Below the pieces are notes generated by a model. The model did no database searches, was not told the DNA's origin, and saw only the letters and a list, made by a program, of their open reading frames with translations. Below, piece by piece: positions 19,795-28,549 of a stretch of DNA of 64,000 nucleotides (positions are counted from its first letter, which is position 1; each line of letters starts with the position of its first letter). This DNA is from DB1 sp049323655. GTDB lineage: Bacteria > Desulfobacterota > Desulfobulbia > Desulfobulbales > SURF-16. Both the position numbers and the translations under genes were made by a program. The stretch covers positions 1-64,000 of the forward strand of contig JBMONO010000009.1 in the NCBI GenBank assembly GCA_049323655.1, read 5' to 3'.

Positions 19795-21705
19795 TTACTT
19801 CACCTCTTCAAAGTCGGCATCAACCACATCGTCATCATCCTTCTTGCTTCCAGAACCGGCGCCACCGGTTGCGCCACCGGTGCCGCCGGACTGGCTTTTC
19901 GAGGCCTGGGAGTACATGATCTCAGCCAGCTTATGGGAGGCCTGGGTCAGCTCATCGGTGGCTGCCTTGATGGCGTCGACATCATCGCCCTCCAGTGCCT
20001 TTTTCAGCTTGTCGATGGCTGCCTGCACCTTCGCCTTGGTGTCGGCGTCCACCTTGTCACCGACCTCCTTCAAGCTCTTTTCCGTGGCATAAATCATCGA
20101 ATCGCCGTTGTTCTTCGCCTCAACCAGGGCTTTACGTTTCTTATCCTCCTCGGCATGGGCCTCGGCATCACGTTTCATCTTTTCAATCTCCGCCTCGGAA
20201 AGGCCGCTGGAGGCGGTGATGCGGATGGACTGCTCCTTGCCGGTGCCGAGATCCTTGGCCGAGACATGGAGAATACCGTTGGCGTCGAGATCGAAGGTCA
20301 CCTCAATCTGCGGCACCCCGCGCGGGGCGGGCGGGATATCGGTCAGCTCGAAACGACCGATGGTCTTGTTGTCCTGGGCCATTTCCCGTTCACCCTGCAG
20401 AACGTGGATGGATACCGCCGGCTGGTTGTCCGATGCGGTGGAAAAGATCTGGCTCTTCTTGGTTGGCACGGTGGTGTTCTTTTCAATAAGCCGGGTAGTG
20501 ACCCCGCCGAGGGTCTCGATACCGAGGGACAGCGGCGTGACGTCGAGCAGAAGAACATCCTTGACATCGCCCTTCAGAACACCGCCCTGAATGGCCGCAC
20601 CAATGGCCACCACTTCGTCGGGGTTGACGCCCTTGTGAGGATCCTTGCCAAAGATATCCTTCACCTTCTGCTGCACCCGCGGCATTCGGGTCATGCCGCC
20701 GACCAGTACCACCTCATCGATGTCCGCAGGAGAAAGACCGGCGTCCTTCAGGGCGGTGAGACAGGGCTGCACCGTGCGATCGACCAGATCCTCTACCAGC
20801 GACTCGAACTTGGCCCGGCTCAGTTTCACGTTCAGGTGTTTGGGGCCGGAGGCGTCGGCGGTGATAAAAGGCAGATTGATATCCGTCTCCATGGTGGTGG
20901 ACAGTTCCTTCTTCGCCTTTTCCGCCTCCTCCTTCAAACGCTGCAGCGCCATCTTGTCGTTGCGCAGATCAATCCCCTGATCCCGCTTGAACTCGTCAGC
21001 CAGCCAGTTGACGATGCGCATGTCAAAATCTTCGCCACCGAGAAAGGTGTCGCCGTTGGTCGACTTCACCTCGAAAACACCGTCGCCGATTTCAAGGATG
21101 GATATATCGAAGGTGCCGCCGCCAAGGTCATAGACGGCAATGGTCTCCTCACCCTTCTTATCGAGGCCGTAGGCAAGCGATGCCGCGGTCGGCTCGTTGA
21201 TGATGCGCTGCACGTTGAGGCCGGCGATGCGACCGGCATCCTTGGTGGCCTGGCGCTGGCTGTCGTTAAAATAGGCAGGCACGGTGATGACCGCGTCAGT
21301 GACCTCTTCGCCTAGATATTCCTCGGCGGTCTGTTTCATTTTGGTCAACACCATGGCAGAGAGTTCGGCCGGAGTATACTGCTTACCGGCTACCTCAATA
21401 ACCGGATCCCCCCCTTTGCCTTCAACGATCTTGAACGGGCTGACCTCGATGGATTTTTTCACCTCAGGATCAGTGAACTTGCGACCGATGAGACGCTTCA
21501 TGGCAAAGATGGTCCGCTCCGGATTGGTCACCGCCTGACGACGGGCCACCTGGCCGACCAGCCGTTCCCCGCTGTCGGTGAAGGCCACCACCGAGGGAGT
21601 GGTTCTGTTCCCTTCCGCATTGGTCAACACCTTCGGCTCACCGCCTTCCATGACCGCCACGCATGAATTTGTCGTACCCAAGTCAATTCCTATGATTTTC
21701 CCCAT
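19795..21705 (-). CDS. dnaK: Molecular chaperone DnaK (Hsp70)
   Basis: ATP-driven chaperone acting with GrpE and ClpB. The 636 residues start MGKIIGIDLGTTNSCVAVMEGG, with the phosphate-binding motifs YDLGGGTFDISILEIG and VLVGGMTRMPRVQ, the linker DVLLLDVTPLSLGIET, a beta-sandwich substrate domain, and a Gly-rich tail ending KKDDDDVVDADFEEVK, the typical C-terminal EEV-type motif. The ATG at 21705 follows GGAGAG. It lies 26 nt after grpE. No dnaJ or hrcA is in the window. Confidence 0.98.
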   Translation of the reverse strand: MGKIIGIDLGTTNSCVAVMEGGEPKVLTNAEGNRTTPSVVAFTDSGERLVGQVARRQAVTNPERTIFAMKRLIGRKFTDPEVKKSIEVSPFKIVEGKGGDPVIEVAGKQYTPAELSAMVLTKMKQTAEEYLGEEVTDAVITVPAYFNDSQRQATKDAGRIAGLNVQRIINEPTAASLAYGLDKKGEETIAVYDLGGGTFDISILEIGDGVFEVKSTNGDTFLGGEDFDMRIVNWLADEFKRDQGIDLRNDKMALQRLKEEAEKAKKELSTTMETDINLPFITADASGPKHLNVKLSRAKFESLVEDLVDRTVQPCLTALKDAGLSPADIDEVVLVGGMTRMPRVQQKVKDIFGKDPHKGVNPDEVVAIGAAIQGGVLKGDVKDVLLLDVTPLSLGIETLGGVTTRLIEKNTTVPTKKSQIFSTASDNQPAVSIHVLQGEREMAQDNKTIGRFELTDIPPAPRGVPQIEVTFDLDANGILHVSAKDLGTGKEQSIRITASSGLSEAEIEKMKRDAEAHAEEDKKRKALVEAKNNGDSMIYATEKSLKEVGDKVDADTKAKVQAAIDKLKKALEGDDVDAIKAATDELTQASHKLAEIMYSQASKSQSGGTGGATGGAGSGSKKDDDDVVDADFEEVK

Positions 21706-21731
21706 GATAACTCTCCACAAATCTATGTTGA

Positions 21732-22331
21732 CTACACCGGCTGCTCGGCCGCTGTTTCATCTTTCTTCGCCACGACAACTTTTGCCGGGCGGATAAGCCT
21801 GTCTTTATACATGTACCCTTTTTCAAATTCCCGCAGAACGCAATTGGGTTCGACCTCACTGCTTGCCTCCACCGCCAGGGCTTCATGAACATTGGGGTCA
21901 AACGGCTGGCCAATGCTGGCAAGGGGCGCCAGGGAAAATTTTTCCAGGGTGGTCAGCAGCCCCTTACAGATCAACTCCACTCCTGCCAGTAAATCATCGG
22001 CATTGTGGGTTTTCCGTCCCTGCTCAATCGCCCTTTCCAGATTATCAATAAAGGGCAGCAACTCCTTGAGGACAGGCTCTTCCGCATATTTCAAGGCGAT
22101 ACTGCGGTCCCGCTCCATCCGTTTCCGGTAATTTTCAAATTCTGCAGCCAACCGCAACAGTTTGTCCTGCAGATCCGTTACCTGCGCCCTGAGCCGGGCC
22201 AGTTCATCAGCCGCCGATTCTTCCGGCTCCCCGCCGGCCACCTGCCCGTTGTCACCTTTTTCCGGATGGCCAACCCCGGCCTGCATTTCTTCGTCGTGCA
22301 CGTCCTCGATGGTTGTATTTTTTTCCGTCAC
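21732..22331 (-). CDS. grpE: Nucleotide exchange factor GrpE
   Basis: Dimeric ADP-release factor for DnaK. An acidic, low-complexity N-terminus is followed by the coiled coil LARLRAQVTDLQDKLLRLAAEFENYRKR and the C-terminal beta domain containing FDPNVHEAL and GYMYKDRLIRPAKVVV. I place the start at the GTG at 22331 because AAGGGGGAG lies just before it; a TTG at 22352 is the only longer alternative. This gives 199 residues. It is the first gene of the grpE-dnaK operon. Confidence 0.93.
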   Translation of the reverse strand: MTEKNTTIEDVHDEEMQAGVGHPEKGDNGQVAGGEPEESAADELARLRAQVTDLQDKLLRLAAEFENYRKRMERDRSIALKYAEEPVLKELLPFIDNLERAIEQGRKTHNADDLLAGVELICKGLLTTLEKFSLAPLASIGQPFDPNVHEALAVEASSEVEPNCVLREFEKGYMYKDRLIRPAKVVVAKKDETAAEQPV

Positions 22332-22500
22332 CAGCTCCCCCTTTCCACACAAATATATCCCCTCTCGTCCTGCGCTTTATACGAGGACTCGCCTGTTCGT
22401 AAAGCGCCGCCCGCCGCCCTTTCCATTTTGCCCATCAGCAGGACGAGGCGGGCTGCGCATCATTGTGGGGTACAATAAGTATAGTCGTTTCCCATGTCAA
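22332..22500 (-). promoter_or_regulatory. grpE-dnaK promoter and structured leader
   Basis: TTGACA (22495-22500) and TATTGT (22472-22477) are spaced 17 bp on the minus strand. The ~130-nt leader can fold into stacked stems: TAAAGCGC/GCGCTTTA (22400-22407 with 22372-22379) extended by CTCGTCCT/AGGACGAG (22440-22447 with 22364-22371). No CIRCE element is present. The rest of the gap to the plus-strand gene at 22657 shows nothing else. Confidence 0.55.
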
Positions 22501-22656
22501 GCTGTTGGCCGATATTGTCACATCCCTCGGACGCAGCAACTGAAACCATTTGTGATGCTTGATTTTTCCGAACCGTATCTGTTAGTCTGGGACAGAATAC
22601 ACAGCTATGCGGACAAACACGACGGCGAGTTTACAGCGCCGAACATAGGTCGATAC

Positions 22657-23448
22657 ATGCCCATGAACACCCGACAACGCGCCATTATTCTCATCATACT
22701 GCTGTTGCTCCTCTGCCATCCAGCCGTCTCCCGGGCGGAAATGCACCCTCTGCTCAAAAATCGAGCTGGGGTCCCCCCCGCTGACGTCCTCAGAGAAATC
22801 CTGGCAACCCAGCAGCGGCACACTTACGAAATTGGCATGCCCGGCCCTGACGCAGCCCCTTTCATCACCTGGCTGGCCGATCCGGATGCCAGAATTCAGC
22901 CGCACCACATCATCAGCCGGCCGGAAAGGAAAATTTTTGCCGTTCGCTCCCTTGGCAATCAGATCACCTCCTGTCTGGCCGCCATCGATTTCGGCATCCG
23001 CCACCTCTACAGCCCTGTCCTGCTCATTACCGGCAACACAGACAGTGAAACGCTCCGCCTCTTTTCATCGGGCTACGCGAACCTTGACCTTTCTATTCGC
23101 CAGGAATTGAACCATCTTTATCCGGCCCTGGTCGGCATAACGACGATGGAAGATAATGAGAACAGGGAAAAGGAGCGTCGGCAAGTGGAAGAGAATGTCG
23201 ACTATCAGGTCGAACAGGCCATGGGCCGCTATGGCGACCGCGTCGCCAACGGTCGGCTGCTGGTGGTGGGAAGTGTGTATGATCTTACCGGTACATACGG
23301 CAGAGGGGTCGGGCGCCTTATCATTATCAACATCAATGGGGAAAAGAATGACGCGGTGATCAAAAAAATGGAACTGCTGCGCACCATCCCGCCGGGGCTG
23401 CTGACCTTTATCGGCCGGCAGCCCGCAAAGCAGGACAGTACCGAGTAA
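22657..23448 (+). CDS. Exported beta-carbonic-anhydrase-like protein lacking zinc ligands
   Basis: A 263-residue protein with a signal peptide (RAIILIILLLLLCHPAVSRA). The body follows the beta-carbonic anhydrase pattern: TWLADPDARIQP aligns with the WIGCSDSRVPP region, FAVRSLGNQI with FVVRNAGN, LLITGNTDSETL with LVLGHTDCGAV, and EENVDYQV / GRLLVVGSVYDL with the C-terminal ENV and VVGAIYDL motifs. All three metal ligands are changed: Cys to D75, His to N127, Cys to S130; the Asp-Arg dyad (D77, R79) remains. It is therefore unlikely to hydrate CO2 by the known mechanism. The ATG at 22663 is an equally possible start. Confidence 0.75.
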   Translation: MPMNTRQRAIILIILLLLLCHPAVSRAEMHPLLKNRAGVPPADVLREILATQQRHTYEIGMPGPDAAPFITWLADPDARIQPHHIISRPERKIFAVRSLGNQITSCLAAIDFGIRHLYSPVLLITGNTDSETLRLFSSGYANLDLSIRQELNHLYPALVGITTMEDNENREKERRQVEENVDYQVEQAMGRYGDRVANGRLLVVGSVYDLTGTYGRGVGRLIIININGEKNDAVIKKMELLRTIPPGLLTFIGRQPAKQDSTE

Positions 23449-23490
23449 ACAACATGAAGAAGAAAACGAGCGAGACTCCCCCGACCTCCA

Positions 23491-24795
23491 TCAGGAGGCG
23501 AGATAAGCCCTGATGCTGTCGGCAATGGTCTGGAAGATCATCCGGAATTTTTCCTCATTGCGTTCCAGCAAGGTAACACGAAATCCCTGGATCGGCGTGG
23601 CAAAGGAGGAAAGTGGCACGACACAGACCCCGGTCGCACCCAGCAGATAATAGACAAAGCGTTTATCGAGGGAGACGCCGGGCTGGGCCACCAGTCGTTC
23701 GATCTCCTCACGAACCTGCTGGTTTTCGATCTCCAGCCGCTGCCGATGAGTCAGCACCCCGTCGCGAAAGGCGACGCTCATATAGAAGGCGCCGTTGGTC
23801 CGGTTGACCAGCACCCCGTCAAGATCCTTCAATGCCTCATAGGCGATATTGGAAGCCTTCTCATATCGCTCCACCCGTTCGGCCAGATAATTTTCATACT
23901 CAGGATGGCTGACAATGCGGGGAAGAGCCTTCTGCGGCAGGGTCGTCGAACAGACCTCAACCATCTTAGAATTAAGAATCGAGTTGACATAGCGCTCAAA
24001 CATGGAATCGTGGTGGCCGTTGTAGACCTCAATCCAGCCGCAGCGGGAGCCGGGCCAAGGCATTTCCTTGGAAACGCCGCGCATGGCGATGGCCGGCACA
24101 TCGCCGATGATGTCGGAAATAGGCACGGTTTTCTTGCCGTTGTAGACGATGTTATGATAAACCTCGTCGCAGATGATAAAAAGATCATAGCGCCGGGCCA
24201 GATCGACGATGCCGCGGAGAATGGATTCCGGATAGACGGCACCGGTCGGATTGTCCGGATTGATGATCAGGATGCCGGCCACAGCCGGATTGTATTTGAT
24301 CCGCTTTTCCATGTCATCGAGATCCGGATACCAGTTGTTTTCCGGATCAAGCATATAGGTGACAGGCCGGTCGCCGGCATGGGCCGCCTCGGCAGAGGAA
24401 TGGGTGGTGTAGCTCGGCGTCGGAACCACCACCCGGGCGGTGGGGCGCAGCATGCCAAAGATCTTGGTAATGGCGTCGCCGAGTCCATTAAAAAAAAGGA
24501 TATCATCCGCCGATATCTGGACGCCGCCCCGCCTGTTGGTCTGCTCGGCGATAAACTGCCTGGTTTCCAGCATGCCACGGGTCGGGCTGTAGCCGTAACT
24601 GAGATCTTCCATGGCAAGCTCGGCCACGATCTCCTTCATCCAGGCCGGGATTTTTTCTCCCTTGGCCACCGGATCGCCGATATTCTCCCAGTAGGTGGAA
24701 ATTCCCAGTTTCTGTAATTTTTCTCCGACCCCGACAATATTGCGAATCTCGTAAGTCAGTTCTCCTGCGCCAATGTGGACGATATCGGTACGCAT
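23491..24795 (-). CDS. Class I/II (fold type I) PLP-dependent aminotransferase
   Basis: A 434-residue cytosolic enzyme. It shows YSPTRGMLETRQFIAEQ, the NPDNPTGAVYP motif, CDEVYHNIVYNGK, and the Schiff-base lysine in GVSKEMPWPGSRCGW, all typical of aspartate/alanine-type aminotransferases. The SKEMPWPGSR version occurs in a subgroup whose substrate is often annotated as alanine or aromatic/aspartate; the exact substrate cannot be told from sequence. The family A repeat copy 3 lies ~55 nt upstream of its start. It is monocistronic. Confidence 0.88.
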   Translation of the reverse strand: MRTDIVHIGAGELTYEIRNIVGVGEKLQKLGISTYWENIGDPVAKGEKIPAWMKEIVAELAMEDLSYGYSPTRGMLETRQFIAEQTNRRGGVQISADDILFFNGLGDAITKIFGMLRPTARVVVPTPSYTTHSSAEAAHAGDRPVTYMLDPENNWYPDLDDMEKRIKYNPAVAGILIINPDNPTGAVYPESILRGIVDLARRYDLFIICDEVYHNIVYNGKKTVPISDIIGDVPAIAMRGVSKEMPWPGSRCGWIEVYNGHHDSMFERYVNSILNSKMVEVCSTTLPQKALPRIVSHPEYENYLAERVERYEKASNIAYEALKDLDGVLVNRTNGAFYMSVAFRDGVLTHRQRLEIENQQVREEIERLVAQPGVSLDKRFVYYLLGATGVCVVPLSSFATPIQGFRVTLLERNEEKFRMIFQTIADSIRAYLAS

Positions 24796-24851
24796 TTCTT
24801 CGATCCTCTGCTCCCAGTCCGGGAAAAACGTGAGTCAATAACGATGAGATG

Positions 24852-24951
24852 AATGGTCTCTCAAAAACCCGCAACTCCTGGCAGGCGGGAAAGTAAAAAC
24901 AACGAGCTACAAAACACGGCCCGTCGGAATCGTGGATTTTACGATTCCGAC
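24852..24951 (+). repeat. Dispersed repeat family A, copy 3
   Basis: Begins AATGGTCTCTCAAAAACCCG, carries AACAACGAGCTACAA, and ends with the perfect hairpin GTCGGAATCGT (24923-24933) / ACGATTCCGAC (24941-24951). It lies in the leader or promoter region of the minus-strand aminotransferase gene. Confidence 0.88.
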
Positions 24952-25069
24952 AAAAATGAACAAACGGATTTACTACCACACCCGCCCCATATAGTCAATA
25001 AGGGGTTAAGCTGTCGGGACAAGGTGCCGATGAGGAAGGTAAGAGCACTTTTTCCAGGGAGGGAAGAAA

Positions 25070-25276
25070 ATGGCACAAATATGGACATTTTCCATCGACA
25101 ACAACAGGGTGATATGCGGCAGCCGGCAGCGAACACAGCTTACCGCCAACGGCTGCAACGAACCGTTCAAAAATCGCTACTGGTGCCCGAAAACCCAGTG
25201 GTTCATGAAGGAACCCTGTCCGTTCATCAATCGACGCGAATGTGAAAACTACCGCGCCATGTGCGGCAGCCTTTAA
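25070..25276 (+). CDS. Small six-cysteine protein, unknown function
   Basis: A 68-residue protein beginning MAQIWTFSIDNNRVICG, with six Cys spread through the chain (C16, C29, C39, C50, C58, C65), several aromatic residues and a basic middle. AGGGAGGGAAGAAA directly precedes the ATG, a strong ribosome binding site that makes it a likely real gene despite its size. There is no signal peptide or membrane helix. The even spacing of Cys without tight CxxC pairs suggests disulfides or a metal site, but I do not recognise the family. Confidence 0.6.
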   Translation: MAQIWTFSIDNNRVICGSRQRTQLTANGCNEPFKNRYWCPKTQWFMKEPCPFINRRECENYRAMCGSL

Positions 25277-25300
25277 TGGAGGATCATGGGGAAAACGGCA

Positions 25301-26224
25301 TCACGCCAGACGATGGAAGGCGCCCAGCTGACGGGAGAGCGAAGGCATAACGGAGTAGCCCCGCACCGCAACGGCCGGGCCACCCTGTCCAGTGTTTGCC
25401 GCCTCGACAGCACCAGAAGCTGCCTCTGACCGTTTCTCAGCAGCATCCGCCACGCCGGCTGTCCCCTTCTGCTCCATTCTCTCCAGACGCAACTCGGTCC
25501 GAGCCTCGCTCATGGTCATGGCCGCCGCCTGGGCCACCTTTCTGTCCTGGGGAGAAGGATCGGCCGGCGCCAGGGCCGCGGCCCTGACCCTTGCCATCCG
25601 GGAGATGGTTTCCTCGGGGGTGGCCCCCTTGGAGGTATCAATCCCCACCTCACCGGCCACCGCGTACCGCCTGCCGTCCGGGCCTTTCCGATAAGAAAAA
25701 TTGGCGCCGCCCTTGGCAAGCCCACCAGCTGCGGCCAAGTGGGCCTGCTCATGGGCGCGGACCGCGGCATCAGCCTTTTTCAACTCCATGAGCAATGCCA
25801 CCTCCTGCGGCGTAAGCGGCTCGCCATCAGCCCCCTCGGACGGTGCCGACATCGTCGCTTTGGAGGCGGTCTCAGCAGAGGAGTTCTCAGTCACCGCGCC
25901 GTGCCTAGCTTCCACCGCCGCCGGAGAACCGGCGTCACGATCCATGCCGGCACCGCCCCTCCGGCCAGCCATGAACTGTTGTTCCTGTAAGGCATAGGCC
26001 TGGGCCGCACAGCGAGCGCACCCTCCGCATCGGCAGCCAGCGGCCAGCGAACTGGCCTGACCATTGGTCCGGCCTTGCCAAGACAGACCGGCCTGAAAAA
26101 CATCACCAGCCGCACCTTCCCGTCGACCTGCCGGAAATGAGGCTTCTCCTTCGCCCGCAGAACTAGAAGCCGGGGTGACGGCACCAGGAAAAATGCGCAC
26201 ATTTATGGAGGATATTCCAGTCAC
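25301..26224 (-). CDS. SprA-related putative metalloprotease
   Basis: A 307-residue protein. The conserved core ADAAVRAHEQAHLAAAGG contains an HExxH-type site (HEQAH), followed by FSYRKGPDGRRYAVAGEVGID, the pattern of the SprA-related/CJM1_0395 family of putative metalloproteases. The first ~120 residues are low-complexity, rich in Ala, Gly and Ser, with a small Cys cluster (CRCGGCARC). No signal peptide is seen. The start is a GTG at 26224 preceded by GAGGGTG. Protease activity has not been shown for the family as far as I know, so the catalytic role is inferred from the motif. Confidence 0.75.
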   Translation of the reverse strand: MTGISSINVRIFPGAVTPASSSAGEGEASFPAGRREGAAGDVFQAGLSWQGRTNGQASSLAAGCRCGGCARCAAQAYALQEQQFMAGRRGGAGMDRDAGSPAAVEARHGAVTENSSAETASKATMSAPSEGADGEPLTPQEVALLMELKKADAAVRAHEQAHLAAAGGLAKGGANFSYRKGPDGRRYAVAGEVGIDTSKGATPEETISRMARVRAAALAPADPSPQDRKVAQAAAMTMSEARTELRLERMEQKGTAGVADAAEKRSEAASGAVEAANTGQGGPAVAVRGYSVMPSLSRQLGAFHRLA

Positions 26225-26332
26225 GAAATCACACCCTCAGGCAAACCGTTCACAACCTGTCAGCAATTTTGCAGGGATAAGCTAATCATAATTCTTATCG
26301 GATCACTCGTGCAATATCTTCACCTTTTTTTC

Positions 26333-26363
26333 AAAAAAAAACCCGACACCGAATGGTGCCGGG
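26333..26363 (-). terminator. Intrinsic terminator of gltA
   Basis: A 9-bp stem CCCGACACC (26342-26350) / GGTGCCGGG (26355-26363) with loop GAAT and one wobble pair; on the minus strand it is followed by nine Ts, 20 nt beyond the citrate synthase stop. Confidence 0.92.
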
Positions 26364-26383
26364 TAGTCCTTTCCCGACTTTAT

Positions 26384-27691
26384 CTATTTTCGTTGATCAA
26401 TCGGCACAAAGCTCCGGCGGGTCGGGCCGGTATACACCTGACGGGGACGGCCGATACGCCAGTTGGGATCATCCCACATCTCCTTCCAGTGGGCAATCCA
26501 GCCCGGCAATCGGCCAAGGGCGAACATGACAGTGAACATATTGTTGGGAATGCCGATCGCGCGGTAGATGATGCCGCTGTAAAAATCGACATTCGGGTAA
26601 AGATTGCGCTCGACGAAATAGTCGTCGCGCAGCACCACCTCCTCGATCTCGCGGGCGATGTCGAGCAAAGGATCCCCTTTCATCCCCAGGGCGGCGAGCA
26701 CCTGATCACAGGCGCCCTTGATGATGCGGGAACGCGGATCATGGCTCTTATAGACCCGATGACCAAAGCCGACCAGCCGAAAGGGATCCTTGGGATCCTT
26801 GGCGCGGTCGATGTAACGCTGATAGTCGCCGCCGTTGTCATAGATCTCCTCCAGCATCTCAATCACCGCCTGATTGGCGCCGCCGTGCAACGGCCCCCAC
26901 AGGGCGTTAATGCCGGCCGAAATGGAGGCATAAAGATTGACCCGGGCGCTGCCGACCAGCCGGACGGTAGAGGTCGAACAGTTCTGTTCGTGGTCGGCGT
27001 GGAGAATGAGGAGCTTGTTCAAGGCCGCCACCACGGCATCATTGACCTCATAAGGATTGACCGGCGAATCGAACATCATGTTGAGAAAATTGGCGCAGTA
27101 GGAGTAATCGTGGCGCGGATAGACCAGCGGCTGCCCCATGGACTTCTTGTAGGAAAAGGCGGCGATGGTGCGGATTTTGGAAATGAGCCGGGCGCTCATC
27201 AGATCGATGTTCTCAAACGGATTCTCGGTCATCTCCGGATAAAAATTACAGAGGGAGTTGACCATGGAGGAGAGGATGGACATGGGCGGCGCATAAGGAG
27301 GAAAATGATCGAAAAAGTGGATCATATCCTCATGGAGCAAGGCAAAGCGACCTAGATTATGACTGAATTCGGAAAGCTCCCGACGGGTGGGCAACGACCC
27401 GTGCACGAGCAGATAGGCAACCTCGACAAAAGTGCAGTTTTCGGCCAGATCCTCAATGGCGTAGCCGCGGTAGTTGAGAATCCCCTGTTCTCCATCGAGG
27501 TAGGTAATGGCGCTGCCGCAGGAACCGGTGTTCATGTAACCGGAATCAATGGTCACATAGCCGGTCTGGGCCCGCAGTTTCCTGATATCGATGGCCTTCT
27601 CCCCTTCCGAGCCCTCGATAATCGGCAGCGTATATGTCTTGCCGTCCAGGATCAGCTGTGCCTTTTTGTCTGTAATATACGTGTCAATCAT
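26384..27691 (-). CDS. gltA: Citrate (Si)-synthase
   Basis: Condenses acetyl-CoA with oxaloacetate. At 435 residues with an N-terminal beta-rich segment (LILDGKTYTLPIIEGSEGEKAIDI) it matches the type II hexameric bacterial enzyme. Catalytic-region motifs are LLILHADHEQNCSTSTVR, WGPLHGGANQAV and LVGFGHRVYKSHDPR, with a later Asp-containing segment NVDFYSGIIYRAIGI. AAGGAAAACACC precedes the ATG. It is followed by a strong terminator, so it is monocistronic. It fits with the PEP carboxylase gene in the same window. Confidence 0.97.
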   Translation of the reverse strand: MIDTYITDKKAQLILDGKTYTLPIIEGSEGEKAIDIRKLRAQTGYVTIDSGYMNTGSCGSAITYLDGEQGILNYRGYAIEDLAENCTFVEVAYLLVHGSLPTRRELSEFSHNLGRFALLHEDMIHFFDHFPPYAPPMSILSSMVNSLCNFYPEMTENPFENIDLMSARLISKIRTIAAFSYKKSMGQPLVYPRHDYSYCANFLNMMFDSPVNPYEVNDAVVAALNKLLILHADHEQNCSTSTVRLVGSARVNLYASISAGINALWGPLHGGANQAVIEMLEEIYDNGGDYQRYIDRAKDPKDPFRLVGFGHRVYKSHDPRSRIIKGACDQVLAALGMKGDPLLDIAREIEEVVLRDDYFVERNLYPNVDFYSGIIYRAIGIPNNMFTVMFALGRLPGWIAHWKEMWDDPNWRIGRPRQVYTGPTRRSFVPIDQRK

Positions 27692-27726
27692 GGTGTTTTC
27701 CTTCCGTATCGCCGGCGTATCAAGGA

Positions 27727-27755
27727 TTGACGAACGACCAGTGATTCATTATATA
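27727..27755 (+). promoter_or_regulatory. Candidate promoter of thiE
   Basis: TTGACG (27727-27732) and TATATA (27750-27755) are spaced 17 bp, ~108 nt before the thiE GTG. No TPP riboswitch sequence is seen in the leader. Confidence 0.5.
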
Positions 27756-27862
27756 AAAAGAGTGATTATAGGGAAGTTTGCCGTAACTTTCAACAAGAAC
27801 CTCTCGCGCACGACTTCCCGACAGGGCACTCCCCTTTCTCCGTTCACCAAGGACAACGACGC

Positions 27863-28549
27863 GTGACAGACCAGAGCGACATCCACCAGCGACGAATGAT
27901 CCAGTTCATCGAACAGGTAACGGTCTATCCCGTTTCCTGCGAAAAACTGGCCTGCGGCAGAAGCGACGAAGAGTGGCTGGAGGCGGTGCTGGCCGGCGGC
28001 GCACGCATCGTCCAGTTGCGGGACAAAATCTCCGACGACCGCACCCTCTTTGCCAAGGCCCGAATTTTTCGCCAAAAGACAGCCGCCGCCGGAGCACTGC
28101 TCATCATCAACAATCGTCCGGACATCGCCCTGCTCGTCGAAGCGGACGGCGTCCACCTCGGCAACAGCGATCTGCCCGCCGCGGAGGTCCGTCGCATCGC
28201 TCCGGGGCTCATTATCGGCGTTTCAGCCAACACAATCGAGCAGGCCGCCGCCGCCGGGGCGCAGGGGGCGAGCTACTTCAATATCGGCCCGCTTTTCCCC
28301 ACCGCCACCAAATCAGGCTTGCGCCAGTTTCTCGGCCCAGAGGCCATTGCCCGCTTCACGGCGGTCTCCGATCTGCCCTTTACGGTGATGGGCGGCATCA
28401 AGCTGGACCATGTCGAGGAGCTTACCCGCCTCGGCGCCCGCCGCATCGCGATCGTCACCGCCCTCACCCAGGCAGATGACATTGCCGGCGAAACCGCACG
28501 CTGGGATGAGGCCATCCGTCAGGGAATCAGGACAGCCGGAGAAAAATGA
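27863..28549 (+). CDS. thiE: Thiamine-phosphate synthase
   Basis: Joins HMP-PP and the thiazole phosphate to give thiamine phosphate. The 228 residues contain VQLRDKISDD, LLIINNRPDIALLVEADGVHLG, and the glycine-rich phosphate loop FTVMGGIKLDHV; FNIGPLFPTATKSG is the conserved GPxFxTxTK segment. The start is the GTG at 27863 after AAGGA; a later in-frame ATG at 27896 is possible. The last bases overlap the next gene by 4 nt (ATGA), showing translational coupling. Confidence 0.93.
   Translation: MTDQSDIHQRRMIQFIEQVTVYPVSCEKLACGRSDEEWLEAVLAGGARIVQLRDKISDDRTLFAKARIFRQKTAAAGALLIINNRPDIALLVEADGVHLGNSDLPAAEVRRIAPGLIIGVSANTIEQAAAAGAQGASYFNIGPLFPTATKSGLRQFLGPEAIARFTAVSDLPFTVMGGIKLDHVEELTRLGARRIAIVTALTQADDIAGETARWDEAIRQGIRTAGEK

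Noticed and set aside
19744..21315. 523-codon open frame antisense to dnaK
   Set aside because: The dnaK frame is complete and conserved; the antisense frame has no ribosome binding site or domain pattern.
22332..22500. CIRCE element for grpE-dnaK
   Set aside because: No TTAGCACTC-N9-GAGTGCTAA dyad is present on either strand.
27692..27862. TPP riboswitch upstream of thiE
   Set aside because: The conserved CTGAGA and ACCTGATCTGG-type blocks are absent.
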